This document shows, piece after piece, positions 24,117 through 37,320 of a DNA stretch of 53,382 nt; position 1 is the first letter of the stretch, and each line of letters opens with the position of its first letter. The notes under the pieces are model-generated. The model had not been told where the DNA came from, did no database searches, and saw nothing but the letters and a program-made list of their open reading frames with translations. A program made the translations under genes and the position numbers. Origin of the DNA: Salinicola peritrichatus (GTDB taxonomy: Bacteria; Pseudomonadota; Gammaproteobacteria; Pseudomonadales; Halomonadaceae); NCBI RefSeq assembly GCF_003206715.1, contig NZ_PZJU01000018.1:223-53604 (forward strand), in the 5' to 3' direction.

Positions 24117-25909
24117 GTCGACTCCTCCTTGTTGGCGAATGCACGATAGGGGCGGCCCTCGCCATGAACGCCCCAGCGTAGGAATTCGATCAGATTGAGG
24201 CGCAGGCCATGGACGACGCCGCCCATCAGCGCCAGCGCGAAATTGAGCACGTGCCCGAGCAGCAGGATCATCAGGAAGGCCAGCGTGCCGCCGCCATCCA
24301 GGCCGTCGCGCGCTTGCAGCGCGAGCTGATTGAAGGTGACCGCCAGCGAGGCACTGGAGAGCCCTAGCGCGAACAGTCGCATGTAGCTCAAGGCGTTGCC
24401 GAAAGCCTGGGTCAGTTCGGCCAGCGAGGTCAGTCCACCGGTCAGGTGTTCGAGCCGGTGGCGCCAGGTATCGAAGGGCGCCTCGCTGGAGAAGCCCAGT
24501 ACGAGCAGGGCGCCGGCGATCAGGCCATAGGGCCAGGGTGTGTCGAACAACGGCGCGGGTATCGTCTGCTGGGTCGACCGCCACAGCAGGAAGCCACAGG
24601 CCAGCATCGCGACCCAGCCGAGATAGCCCAGTGCCCGCCAGCGGGGCCGGGCGTACCAGCCGGCGATGGCGTTGGCCAGGATCAGGTGGAGTACGCCGAC
24701 TGCGATCGACAGCGTCATCATGGTGCCGAAGTCGTCCATGTCGAGCCAATGCAACCGGTCGAGCCAAGAATCCGCTGGCGGGGTGACACCGAAGTAGCTG
24801 CCCACCACCACGCCGTAGATCAGCGAAACGCCGAACATCGACAGTCCCAGGTTGCCCAGGCGGCGACCGGTACGACTGTGCTTCCAGCGCGGCCGGGCGA
24901 GCAGGCAGAGCAGCCCGCCCGCGAGCGCATAGCCGGCATCGGCGAGGATCACGGCGAAGAACAGCGAGAACGAGAAGAACAGCATCATCGACGGGTCCCA
25001 ACTACGATAGCCGGGCAGTTGGAAGAATTTCAGCGCTTCCTCTCCGCCCGCCGCCCACTCCGGGTTGTCGAGCAGGATCGGCGGTTCCTCGCCGGGTTCG
25101 GGCGGGCGATGAACCAGAGCAGCGCGAGACACTTCGCACAGCGACTCCAGCGCCGGAATCCGGTCGGCGGGCACCCAGGCTTCCAGCACGAACAGGTCAT
25201 CGTCGTCATGGCTGGCGCGTTCCACCTGGCCCAGTGCATCGGCGTTGCTGGCCTGGGCGACCTGACCGGCCAGGTAGCGGATCCATTGGGTCAACAGGTA
25301 GCGTTCGGCATCGAGTTGCTCCAGTTCGGCCTGCAGCGAGGTCTCCTCGGCGTTCATTGCGCGTAGCGACAGGCCTCCGGTATGGGAGCGCTCGAACGGA
25401 ACCTGCTCCGGGGCGGGCTCGGTAGGGGAGATCACCACCAGATAGAGTTGGCGGTGGTCCCGGTTGACCACCACCCAGGGCAGCGCGATATCGGTGACGG
25501 CGTGGCGCTGTCCCAGCGGCACCAGATAGAACCAGAATCGCTGGCCGCCGATGGCATCGAACTCGGGGAATTCGAACTCGCCCCAGGGCAGCAGTTCCTG
25601 GCGGTGGCGATGGAGCAGGGTCAGGCGATCCTGAATTTGCTCGCGCTGGCTGCGGTTATCATGAATCTCTCGCAGCAGGGGCCTGAGTTCGGGGCGGCTA
25701 TCCGGCCAGTGCAGGCGTCGTCGCTGAGGGCAGGCCAGCAGATAGTCCAGGGCCTCGAGCAACTGCACGTGGTCGCGATGGGGCTCACCGCTGCTGAGGT
25801 TGCGAGTATCGACGTGGGCGACGCCGGCGGCCTGGAGCTGGCGCAGCACGTCGCGCTTGTACCGGCGGCTGCCGATCAGGGTGGCTCGGCGCATGCTGAC
25901 GATGCTCAT
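24104..25909 (-). CDS. V-type ATPase membrane subunit I (a)
   Basis: 601 residues. The N-terminal half (about 1-300) is cytoplasmic and coiled (MSIVSMRRATLIGSRRYKRD is a typical opening); the C-terminal half has about seven membrane helices and the stretch LTQAFGNALSYMRLFALGLS, whose Arg is the stator residue needed for ion transfer. It forms the half-channels against the K ring. The start overlaps the stop of subunit D (ATGA) and the stop overlaps subunit K, so the genes are tightly coupled. Confidence 0.92.
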   Translation of the reverse strand: MSIVSMRRATLIGSRRYKRDVLRQLQAAGVAHVDTRNLSSGEPHRDHVQLLEALDYLLACPQRRRLHWPDSRPELRPLLREIHDNRSQREQIQDRLTLLHRHRQELLPWGEFEFPEFDAIGGQRFWFYLVPLGQRHAVTDIALPWVVVNRDHRQLYLVVISPTEPAPEQVPFERSHTGGLSLRAMNAEETSLQAELEQLDAERYLLTQWIRYLAGQVAQASNADALGQVERASHDDDDLFVLEAWVPADRIPALESLCEVSRAALVHRPPEPGEEPPILLDNPEWAAGGEEALKFFQLPGYRSWDPSMMLFFSFSLFFAVILADAGYALAGGLLCLLARPRWKHSRTGRRLGNLGLSMFGVSLIYGVVVGSYFGVTPPADSWLDRLHWLDMDDFGTMMTLSIAVGVLHLILANAIAGWYARPRWRALGYLGWVAMLACGFLLWRSTQQTIPAPLFDTPWPYGLIAGALLVLGFSSEAPFDTWRHRLEHLTGGLTSLAELTQAFGNALSYMRLFALGLSSASLAVTFNQLALQARDGLDGGGTLAFLMILLLGHVLNFALALMGGVVHGLRLNLIEFLRWGVHGEGRPYRAFANKEESTWIK

Positions 25910-26517
25910 CGCTTGCCCTCCGCGGCGTGCTTCTGCTTGGCCAGCTTGGAACGCACCACCGCAGCGCGTTCCTGGTCGGCGAGATAGAGATCGATGCGCG
26001 CGATCTGGTGGCTGACCGTCGGTATCATCACCTTGGAAAAGAGATTGACGCGCTGGGTCACCGTACGGCTGGCCTCGTCCAGCAGCGCGAGCCGCCGTTC
26101 CATCACCTGGGTTTCGATGCGTAGTCGCAGCATCGTCTCGCTGCGTTCGACCAGGCGCTCCATCCAGTGCGCCTGGCTGAGCAAGCCATAGGCGTGGCGC
26201 TCGATGTCGATACCCTCCAGGCGTGGCAGGGTGACGCCGACCAGGTTCTCCTCCACCACCCGCACGCCGGAAACCTGCAGCGGCGCTTGCGGCAGCGGCA
26301 TGTCGTCGGCCAGCATCGACAGTTCCTCGCCGACCTCCGCCTGCAATGCCTCCCTCTGTTCGCGCAACTCGTGCATGCGTGACTGCGCCTGCTTCTGCAG
26401 CATCAGCAGCATGCGTTGCTTCATTTCCAGCGCCGGCAGATAGCGCTGGTACATTTCCCGCTGTCGTTTAAGACGACTGAGCGAGCTCTTGTTCAGCGTC
26501 GGCGTTGTCGTCTGCAT
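25906..26517 (-). CDS. V-type ATPase central stalk subunit D
   Basis: 203 residues, almost entirely helical. The opening TPTLNKSSLSRLKRQREM and LPALEMKQRMLLMLQKQAQ match the family, as does the C-terminal RVNLFSKVMIPTVSHQIARI followed by a Lys/Ala-rich tail. It forms the rotor shaft. The start at 26517 lies 50 nt inside the end of subunit B; no shorter start preserves the conserved N-terminus, so the overlap is probably real. Confidence 0.88.
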   Translation of the reverse strand: MQTTTPTLNKSSLSRLKRQREMYQRYLPALEMKQRMLLMLQKQAQSRMHELREQREALQAEVGEELSMLADDMPLPQAPLQVSGVRVVEENLVGVTLPRLEGIDIERHAYGLLSQAHWMERLVERSETMLRLRIETQVMERRLALLDEASRTVTQRVNLFSKVMIPTVSHQIARIDLYLADQERAAVVRSKLAKQKHAAEGKR

Positions 26518-27850
26518 GGTCGGGCCAGTAGGTGTCCTTGAGGGATTGCTTGATGACGATCTCGTCGCGCTCGAAACACTCGGCCAGCAGGGCCCAGCAG
26601 GCATCCAGCGCGGATTCCAGCGGCATCTGCACGTCGAGCCGCATGAAGCGCTCACGGAAGGCGGTGGCGAAGCGCAGCAGCTTGCGGTCGAACGGCGACA
26701 GATCGAAGGCCATGGACTGTTTCTGCTCGGCTTCGACGCCTTCGGCATAGTAGCGGATCATCGTGTTCATGATCTGGCTGTGATCCTCGCGGGTCTGCTT
26801 GCCGACCACATTCTGTTTGAGACGCGACAGCGAGCCGAACGGGTCGATCACGCCATCGTGGAGATAGAACTGGCCCTCGGTGATATAGCCGGTGTTGTCC
26901 GGCACCGGATGGGTGACGTCGTTGCCGGGCATGGTCGTCACGCTGAGAATGGTGACCGAACCGGCGCCCTTGTAATCGCAGGCCTTCTCGTAGCGGCGCG
27001 CGAGCTGCGAGTAGAGGTCGCCCATGTAGCCACGGTTGGAGGGAATGTGCTCCATGGCGATACCGAGCTCCTTGAGCGCGTCGGCGAACGCGGTCATGTC
27101 CGACAGCAGCACCAGCACCCGCTTGCCTTCCTCCACCGCCAGGTGTTCCGCCACCGCCAGCGCGAGATCGGGAATCAGCGTGCGCTCGACCACAGGGTCC
27201 GAGGCCAGGTTGGCGAACATCACGCTGCGTGACAGCACCCCGGCATCCTCGAATGCCTTGCGGAAGGTATGGAAGTCGTCGTAGATCAGGCCGATGCCGC
27301 CGAACACCACCACGTCGGCGTCGGCCTGGATGCCGATACGCGCCATCAGCGCGTTGTGGGGTTCGCCGGCCACCGAGAAGATCGGAATCTTCTGGCTTTC
27401 CACCAGGCAATTGAAGACATCGATCATCGGGATGTCGGTGCGGATCATGCGCGAGGCGAGAATGCGCGCCATCGGGTTGACGGTGGGGCCGGCGATCTCC
27501 ACCCGTGGGTCCTCGTCGAGCCGGGGGCCGAAATCCACCGGCTGGCCGGCACCGTTGAACACCCGGCCGAAAATGTTGGTGGAGTAGATCGCCTGCATCA
27601 ACTGACCGAGAAAACGCACCTGGGCCCGATTGGACAGCCCCTGGGTACCGGCGAACACCTGCAGCGAGACCCGGTCGCGGTCGATGCGCGCCACCTGGGC
27701 CAGCGAAAACGCGCGGCCATCCTGTTCGATCATCGCCAGTTCGCGGTTGCGGGGCAGAATGCCCAGGCGCTGGGCGGATTGGGCGTCGACCTCGACGATA
27801 TCGCCGACGATCGACAGGATGCCGCGGAAGGAAGTCGATTCGCGTGTCAT
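26468..27850 (-). CDS. V-type ATPase regulatory subunit B
   Basis: 460 residues; the non-catalytic head subunit. It shows DVFNCLVESQKIPIFSVAGE, where a P-loop is replaced by SVAGEPHNA, as usual for B subunits, and SVTILSVTTMPGNDVTHPVP near the interface with A. An AGGAG lies upstream of the ATG. It is the first ATPase gene here, 73 bp after the phosphate acetyltransferase gene, with no promoter or terminator evident between them, so the ATPase is likely co-transcribed with pta and the PFOR genes. Confidence 0.95.
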   Translation of the reverse strand: MTRESTSFRGILSIVGDIVEVDAQSAQRLGILPRNRELAMIEQDGRAFSLAQVARIDRDRVSLQVFAGTQGLSNRAQVRFLGQLMQAIYSTNIFGRVFNGAGQPVDFGPRLDEDPRVEIAGPTVNPMARILASRMIRTDIPMIDVFNCLVESQKIPIFSVAGEPHNALMARIGIQADADVVVFGGIGLIYDDFHTFRKAFEDAGVLSRSVMFANLASDPVVERTLIPDLALAVAEHLAVEEGKRVLVLLSDMTAFADALKELGIAMEHIPSNRGYMGDLYSQLARRYEKACDYKGAGSVTILSVTTMPGNDVTHPVPDNTGYITEGQFYLHDGVIDPFGSLSRLKQNVVGKQTREDHSQIMNTMIRYYAEGVEAEQKQSMAFDLSPFDRKLLRFATAFRERFMRLDVQMPLESALDACWALLAECFERDEIVIKQSLKDTYWPDHADDNADAEQELAQSS

Positions 27851-27923
27851 GAGAGGATACTGCTCCTGTTCCCGAATCTTGCGACGGTGAGATTCATGAT
27901 AGGCCTTTCCGCCGCATGGCGGT

Positions 27924-28862
27924 TCAACCGGCCAACGATGCCAGCGCGCGCTCGAGCCGGGCCGAGGCGAGCAGGGTGCCGATGCCGCAACTGGCGATGC
28001 GCGCGCGAATCGAATCGGAACGGCTGGTCAGCACGATCGGTACCCGTGCGCCGAGCACGATGCCGGCGGCCTCGGCGCCGGCCAGATAGATCAACTGCTT
28101 GGCCAGGATATTGCCGGCCTCCAGATCCGGTACCAGCAGGACATCGGGGTCGCCCGCCACCTCGGAGTCGATGCCCTTGGTCTGCGCGGCTTCCAGGCTG
28201 ATCGCATTGTCGAACGCCAGCGGCCCGTCGAGCAAAGCGCCCTCGATCTGGTGGCGGTGCGACATCGTCACCAGCGCGGCGGCTTCCAGGGTCGAGGGCA
28301 GCTTGGCGGTGATGGTCTCCACCGCGGACAGGATCGCGACCTTGGGCCGCTCCACGCGCAATACCTTGAGCAGGTCGATGGCGTTGCGGCAGATATCGGC
28401 CTTGTCGTCCAGGGTGGGAAAGATATTGACCGCCGCATCGGTGACGAACAGCGGCTTGTGGTAGCTGGGTACGCTCATCGCGAACACGTGGCTCAGGCGG
28501 CGCTCGGTGCGCAAGCCGCTGTCGTGGGCGGCCACCGCGTGCAGCAGTTCGTCGCTGTGCAGACTGCCCTTCATCAGCATCTCCGCGCGTCCCTCGCGCA
28601 CCAGTGCCACGCCGCGCTCGGCGGCGGCGTGACTGTGCGCCACGTCTTCGACCGGCAAGTCGCCGAGCGAGACACCGAGCGCCTCGGCGGTGGCTTCGAT
28701 CTTGTCCCGCGGCCCTACCAGCAGCGGTGCGATCAGGCCGAGCCTAGCGGCCTCCAGCGCGCCTTCCAGGGCATGGGCCTCGCACGGATGGACGACGGCC
28801 GTCGGCACCGGTTGCAAGCCGTTGCAGCGTTCGAGCAGGGCCTGATAGTGGTCACGGGACAC
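27924..28862 (-). CDS. pta: Phosphate acetyl/butyryltransferase family protein
   Basis: 312 residues, the size of the catalytic domain alone (short Pta or Ptb). Family segments visible include LMKGSLHSDELLHAVAAHDS, RRLSHVFAMSVPSYHKPLFV, TDAAVNIFPTLDDKADICRN and the C-terminal AKQLIYLAGAEAAGIVLGAR VPIVLTSRSDS region. It interconverts acetyl-CoA and acetyl phosphate in the cytoplasm, linking PFOR to acetate kinase. The start is GTG at 28862 with AAGGAG 9 nt upstream, overlapping the end of the DHOD-like gene by 11 nt. Butyryl-CoA or propionyl-CoA could be alternative substrates. Confidence 0.88.
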   Translation of the reverse strand: MSRDHYQALLERCNGLQPVPTAVVHPCEAHALEGALEAARLGLIAPLLVGPRDKIEATAEALGVSLGDLPVEDVAHSHAAAERGVALVREGRAEMLMKGSLHSDELLHAVAAHDSGLRTERRLSHVFAMSVPSYHKPLFVTDAAVNIFPTLDDKADICRNAIDLLKVLRVERPKVAILSAVETITAKLPSTLEAAALVTMSHRHQIEGALLDGPLAFDNAISLEAAQTKGIDSEVAGDPDVLLVPDLEAGNILAKQLIYLAGAEAAGIVLGARVPIVLTSRSDSIRARIASCGIGTLLASARLERALASLAG

Positions 28863-29925
28863 GATGATGGGCTCCTTTGCCGAACAAGGCTCGATAAGCC
28901 TGGTGACTGGAATAATGCGCTATCAGGTGCAGATAATTCGCGCGTTCATAGACGCCTGCGACATTATCCCGCAGGCGCTCCCGGCTCATCAGGCCGCGAA
29001 TCTCCGCCAGCGACGCCACGCCTCGCGCCTCGCACCACGCGCGCAGCCCGGCCAGCAGGGTGGCAACGTGCCCCGGCCCGTGACGCAGCAACGCCGAAGT
29101 GGTCATCACCACGTCGGCACCCGCCAGCAGATACTTGACCACTTGCTCCGAGGTTTCGACGCCAGTGGAAGCCGCCAGCGAACAGCGCAGGCGGCCATGG
29201 AGCACCGCGACCCACAGCAACGCCAGACGCATCTCCTCAGGTTGACTCAGCGCCAACTCGCTGGAGAGCGTCATGCGCGACAGATCGATGTCGGGCTGCA
29301 GGAAGCGATTGAACACCACCAGGCCATCGGCGCCACCATCGACGAAGCGGCTGGCCATGTCGGCGATCGCGCTGAAATAGGGCGGCATCTTCACCACGAC
29401 CGGGATTCGAACCTTGGCGCGAACCGCACTCAGCACCTGAAGGTAGCGCTCCTCGATCTCCCTGCCGCCCTGTTCGAGTTCCACCGGCACATAATAGATG
29501 TTGAGTTCGAGCGCATCGGCGCCGGCGGCTTCGATGGCGGCCGCGTGATCGACCCAGCCGCCCGGCGTCGCCCCATTGAGACTGGCGATCACCGGCACGT
29601 CCAGCGCCGCCCTGGCCTGGCGGATCAGCTCGAGGTAGGCATCCGGACCGACCCCGTAGGGGCCTTCCAGTACCTGAGGCGGGAAGTAGCCGCTGGCCTC
29701 GGGGTTATGGGCCTCGGTGTTCCGTTCGAGATCGTCCAGCCAGCGCGCCCGGGCCGAAAGCTGCTCCTCGAACAGCGAGGGCAGCACCACCGCGCCGATA
29801 CCGTTGTCCTCCAGTTGCCGCAGATGGCCCAGATCGGCATTGTCCGGCGACGGCGAGGCAACCAGCGGATTGCGCAGGGTCAGGCCGAGATAGCCGGTGG
29901 TGAGATCCAGGGTCGTGGTATCCAT
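28852..29925 (-). CDS. Dihydroorotate dehydrogenase-like flavoprotein
   Basis: 357 residues forming an FMN-binding TIM barrel of the class 1 dihydroorotate dehydrogenase superfamily (LGLTLRNPLVASPSPD at the N-terminus, DALELNIYYVP, PVVVKMPPYFS, a DGLVVFNRF segment, and ASTGVETSEQVVKYLLAGAD at the phosphate site). Such DHOD-like proteins are often found beside pyruvate:ferredoxin oxidoreductase, where their substrate is not known; a role in pyrimidine synthesis is unlikely given the context. GGGAGAGC precedes the ATG at 29925. Confidence 0.82.
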   Translation of the reverse strand: MDTTTLDLTTGYLGLTLRNPLVASPSPDNADLGHLRQLEDNGIGAVVLPSLFEEQLSARARWLDDLERNTEAHNPEASGYFPPQVLEGPYGVGPDAYLELIRQARAALDVPVIASLNGATPGGWVDHAAAIEAAGADALELNIYYVPVELEQGGREIEERYLQVLSAVRAKVRIPVVVKMPPYFSAIADMASRFVDGGADGLVVFNRFLQPDIDLSRMTLSSELALSQPEEMRLALLWVAVLHGRLRCSLAASTGVETSEQVVKYLLAGADVVMTTSALLRHGPGHVATLLAGLRAWCEARGVASLAEIRGLMSRERLRDNVAGVYERANYLHLIAHYSSHQAYRALFGKGAHHRVP

Positions 29926-29985
29926 GTCAGCTCTCCCGATACGAGAGTGGGGTAAAGGCAGAGAATGGGGCAAAGGCATATCGGT

Positions 29986-33599
<3,614 letters not shown>

Positions 33600-33603
<4 letters not shown>

Positions 33604-35264
33604 CGTGCGACCTCCAGTGCGTGCCCATCCGTTTCGGGAACCGCCGTCTCGGCAACCATGTCGATGGCGTGGCAGGGGCACTGCTCGTAGCAGGCCTCGC
33701 AGCCGGTGCAGAGTGTCAGGTCCACCTGGTATCCCTGGCCGGGGCCGAGCTTGAGAATGGCGTCCTCGGGGCAGGCGGCGTAGCAGTTGTCGCATTCGTA
33801 GCAGTTGCCGCAGGAGAGGCATCGACTGGCTTCGTGGCGAGCGCTGGGCTCGTCGATGCCCTGCACGACCTCGTCGAAATCGAGGCGCTCGGCCAACGAT
33901 AGCTCCCGCGGATGGGCCTGGGCGGCATCGTCGAACAGCGGCAGATGCAGGGCCTCGAAATCGACCACGCGGCGGCTGGGCGGGGACTGCCAGCGTCCAC
34001 CCGCCAACCAGGCGTCGATATGCCGCGCGGCCCGCTTGCCGAGCCCGGTGGCCTGGGTCACGCTGCGTTGGGTCGGGACCACGTCGCCGCCGGCGAAGAT
34101 ACCGGGATGGCCGGTCTGCATGTCCTCGCCGACCAGTACGGTACCGTCCGCGGCGATCTCGATGTCCGGCACCCGGCGCAGGAAGTCGACATCGGTGATC
34201 TGCCCCAGGGCGAGCACCAGGGTGTCGGCCTGCAGCGTCTCGTATTCACCGGTCGGTTGCGGCTGGCCGTCGTCGTCCAGGGCCATCTTCTCCACGGTGA
34301 CGTTGTGTCCGTCCATGTCCTTGACGCTCGACAGCCACTTCACCTCGATGCCCTCGCTCAGCGCGTCCTGCAGTTCCGAGGGTTGCGCGCCCATCCGGGT
34401 CTGATCGCGATGGTAGATCACCATCGCTTCGTCGATGCCGAGCCGACGCGCGGTTCGCGCGGCGTCCATCGCGGTATTGCCGCCGCCATACACCGCCACT
34501 CGTCGGCCCAGTCGCGGGCGTTCGCCAGTGGCCGTGGCGTGCAGCAGGGCGACCGCGTCCAGCACCTGGGCGGCGTCGCGCGCGGGGATATCGATGTGGC
34601 GCCCGACCTGGGCGCCGATGGCAACGTAGACCGCATCGAAGTTGCCCGAGCGTTGCACGTCGAGCAGATCCTCGATCTGGTGTTCCAGCACGAATTTCAC
34701 GCCCAGCGCTTCGACGCGTGCGATCTCCCGGTCGAGCACGTCGCGTGGCAATCGGTAGGCGGGAATGCCGTAGCGCATCATCCCTCCCGCCTGGTTCCCG
34801 GCGTCGTGAATCTCGACCTCGTGTCCACGAATCGCCAGGTGCCAGGCGGCGGAAAGCCCGCTGGGACCGGCGCCCACCACCAGCACGCGTTTGCCGCTGG
34901 GGGAGGCCTTGGGTACTACCCAGCCTTCGCGCTGGGCCAGATCGCCCAGATAGCGTTCGACCGAATGGATGCTGACCGGGCTATCGAGCTGGCCGCGATT
35001 GCACCCGCCCTCGCACGGGTGATAGCAGACCCGTCCGTGGATCGCTGGAAACGGATTGTCGGCGACCAGGATCTCCCAGGCTTCCCGCCAGCGCCCGGCC
35101 TGGGCCTTGTCCAGCCAGGCCTGGATGTTCTCGCCAGCCGGGCAGGCGTGGTTGCAGGGAGGCTTCAGATCGACGTACTCGGGATGCTGGGTCCGCCTGC
35201 GACCCACCGCATGACGCTGGGTGAAGTCGACCCTGGGGCTCATGTCGTCGTGCAAGGAACTCAT
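33600..35264 (-). CDS. GltD-like FAD/NAD(P) oxidoreductase with C-terminal ferredoxin domain
   Basis: 554 residues. N-terminal Cys-rich [Fe-S] domain as in glutamate synthase small chains (PPCNHACPAGENIQAWLDKA, CYHPCEGGCNRGQLD), an FAD Rossmann motif (VLVVGAGPSGLSAAW, about residue 127), an NAD(P) Rossmann motif (VAVYGGGNTAMDAAR), and C-terminal Cys clusters (CLSCGNCYECDNCYAACP near 478 and CTGCEACYEQCP near 518). It probably moves electrons between reduced ferredoxin from PFOR and NAD(P). No glutamate synthase large subunit is nearby. Confidence 0.88.
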
Positions 35265-35404
35265 CTCGGAGGACTCCTCTGGCTATAACGGTCGGGGACT
35301 GCGGCGGTGCCGTGGTCCCGGAATGCGACGGGCTGCTTCGGCCCTCGCTGTCGTGGTCGGTCGGGTGGGCAGGGGACGACTTGCCGGGCCGGCCCCCATG
35401 ATGC

Positions 35405-36715
35405 TCACGGATCGACGGTATGAACCCGAGGCGGCCTGCCGGTGCCGGATTCACGGATAAAGAACGTCAGCACGATGGCGAGTACCAGTCCCGCCACGTA
35501 GATCATGTCCACTTCCCGGAACAAGGCCACGGTCAGGTCGCCGGTACCGGAGAGATGGCCGATGAAATTACCGATGATGGGGGTCGCCACCGCGCTTGAG
35601 GCGAACACGATGAAATTGATCGTGCCCGTGGCGGTGCCCTTGACCCTGTCCGGATTCAACTCCTTGATCATGGTGTAGGGAATCATCGCGGCCCCGGAGG
35701 CGACGCCGAACAGCAGTCCCATGACGTAGGGCGGCGTGGAGCCGGATGGCAGGTAGACGATCGTCGCGCCGAACACCAGCATCAACACGATGCCGCCGAT
35801 CAGCACCGGCTTGCGGCGGCCGAGTGCGTCGGCGATATAACCCAGCAGCGGGGCACCGATCACCCAGCCCAGGGGGATCATGCTGATGCGGGTCACGGCC
35901 TGTTCGTAGCTGACGCCCTGGGCCTGCTCCAGAAAAGGAATCCCCCAGATCATGTCGGCGATGTTGGTCGGCATGAACATCAGGCCGGAGACGATGCCAC
36001 AGAGATAGGAGTGCGGATTGCGCAGCACCACCTTGTAGGGTTCCAGCAGGCTCTCGCGCTCGCTGCCATCGGCTGCCTCGATGGGCACCGGACGCCGGTT
36101 TCCCGGTGTCACGGCCAGCATGGCCATGCTCATCAGCACCAGCACGCCACCGGCGAAGAACCAGAACTGCTGCCAGCCGATGACCGAATGTATCAACGGG
36201 CCCACCACCGATTGCCCAATGGAACCTCCCAGCATGCCGAAGCACTGGGTCACTCCCACCGCCGTGGCCAGCCACTGGCGTGGAAAACCGCGTGTCGCCA
36301 GGTAGACCGCGCCGGTGAAGGCGACGCCAGAGCCGGCGCCCTGGAGTAGACGCCCTAGGCTGGCGGCGAACACCGAGCCGAGGCCGAACAGTATCGCTCC
36401 CAAGGCCAATAGCAGGATGCCCGCGGGCACGACCCGGCGTGGACCGATGCGATCGAGCAGCAACCCCGACACCAGGGCAGAGAGGGCATAGGTATAGAAA
36501 TAGAGTCCGATGATGGAGGTAATGGTGCCGCTGGTGGCATTCAATGCCTGCTCCAGCTCCGGCAGCATGATTCCCGGTGCCGAGCGCATCCCGTATTGGG
36601 TGAAATAGAACAGGACGCAGACCAGCCAGGCGGCAACGAAGACAGGATTGAGGCGTTGATTCTCATCGCCGGACAGCGCGGCGGAAGGATTATTTACGGA
36701 ATAATGACGTGTCAT
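35405..36715 (-). CDS. Major facilitator superfamily transporter
   Basis: 436 residues with twelve predicted membrane helices and a central cytoplasmic loop near residue 210. The MFS signature between helices 2 and 3 reads LLLDRIGPRRVV and its repeat in the second half reads YIADALGRRKPVL. The substrate is unknown; an organic acid fits the metabolic setting, but no residue proves it. It is the first gene of the long minus-strand train ending with ATPase subunit A (140 bp before the GltD-like gene) and is divergent from ackA. Confidence 0.85.
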   Translation of the reverse strand: MTRHYSVNNPSAALSGDENQRLNPVFVAAWLVCVLFYFTQYGMRSAPGIMLPELEQALNATSGTITSIIGLYFYTYALSALVSGLLLDRIGPRRVVPAGILLLALGAILFGLGSVFAASLGRLLQGAGSGVAFTGAVYLATRGFPRQWLATAVGVTQCFGMLGGSIGQSVVGPLIHSVIGWQQFWFFAGGVLVLMSMAMLAVTPGNRRPVPIEAADGSERESLLEPYKVVLRNPHSYLCGIVSGLMFMPTNIADMIWGIPFLEQAQGVSYEQAVTRISMIPLGWVIGAPLLGYIADALGRRKPVLIGGIVLMLVFGATIVYLPSGSTPPYVMGLLFGVASGAAMIPYTMIKELNPDRVKGTATGTINFIVFASSAVATPIIGNFIGHLSGTGDLTVALFREVDMIYVAGLVLAIVLTFFIRESGTGRPPRVHTVDP

Positions 36716-36811
36716 TATCTGGTTCCCAATGTGGCTGATTTCGATCCCACTCAGAAAATTCCAAACCCACTTTGGCAGAAGTTAGCACGCATAAGATGTG
36801 ATGAAAGCGAG

Positions 36812-36828
36812 TGCGTCAATTGACCACA
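36812..36828 (-). promoter_or_regulatory. 17-bp shared motif TGTGGTCAATTGACGCA, copy 1
   Basis: On the minus strand this reads TGTGGTCAATTGACGCA, with the 10-bp palindrome GTCAATTGAC at its core. It is identical to the motif at 52429-52445 and lies 97 bp upstream of the MFS start codon. A binding site for an unidentified regulator is inferred. Confidence 0.6.
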
Positions 36829-36984
36829 ACTCAGTTCGGTACAGCATGAGATGAGTTCCATTTTTTAGTCATTCGACGGGAAGGGGTGAATCGTTTCAAG
36901 CGAATTCCAATTATGATTTCTATAATCAATAGTTATTGAGGAATGGCAGAGGTTTTGTGCGGCTCACGATGTTTTTCATCGTTT

Positions 36985-36998
36985 TTGATTTAAATCAA
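36985..36998. promoter_or_regulatory. FNR/ANR binding site between the MFS gene and ackA
   Basis: TTGATTTAAATCAA is a perfect FNR consensus and a perfect palindrome. It lies 270 bp from the MFS start and 323 bp from the ackA start, so it could serve either direction; the leaders would be long in both cases. Confidence 0.8.
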
Positions 36999-37320
36999 TG
37001 AATTGTTTGTATGTGTGGTTTTTATGTGGCGTCCAATCGTTGGTAATGATTTGCGTTTATATGATTTATTCTTAGCTGTCAGTTAGAAAAACAATGAGTT
37101 GTATTCAATAAAGCATTGTTGGTGCAATTCACGAAATATCGCGATATCTTGTGAAGCCTCGGGCGCGGGGAGGACGCGGATAACGGAATCGTTCGCGTTT
37201 TGAACCTCTCCCGTGAATCTGCGAATGGACGCTGAGAGACTTCGCGCGACTGTCCTGTTCGTGTCCTCGATTTCTTACCCTCGATTGAACGATCGAAACA
37301 CCGTGGAGAATGGCCTTTCG

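Larger units (their letters stand above)
36716..37320. other. AT-rich divergent control region between the MFS gene and ackA
   Basis: About 600 bp, much richer in A and T than its surroundings. It contains the 17-bp motif at 36812-36828 and an FNR site at 36985-36998. No gene is seen. It should hold the promoters of both the PFOR/V-ATPase train and the ackA-glgP pair. Confidence 0.7.
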
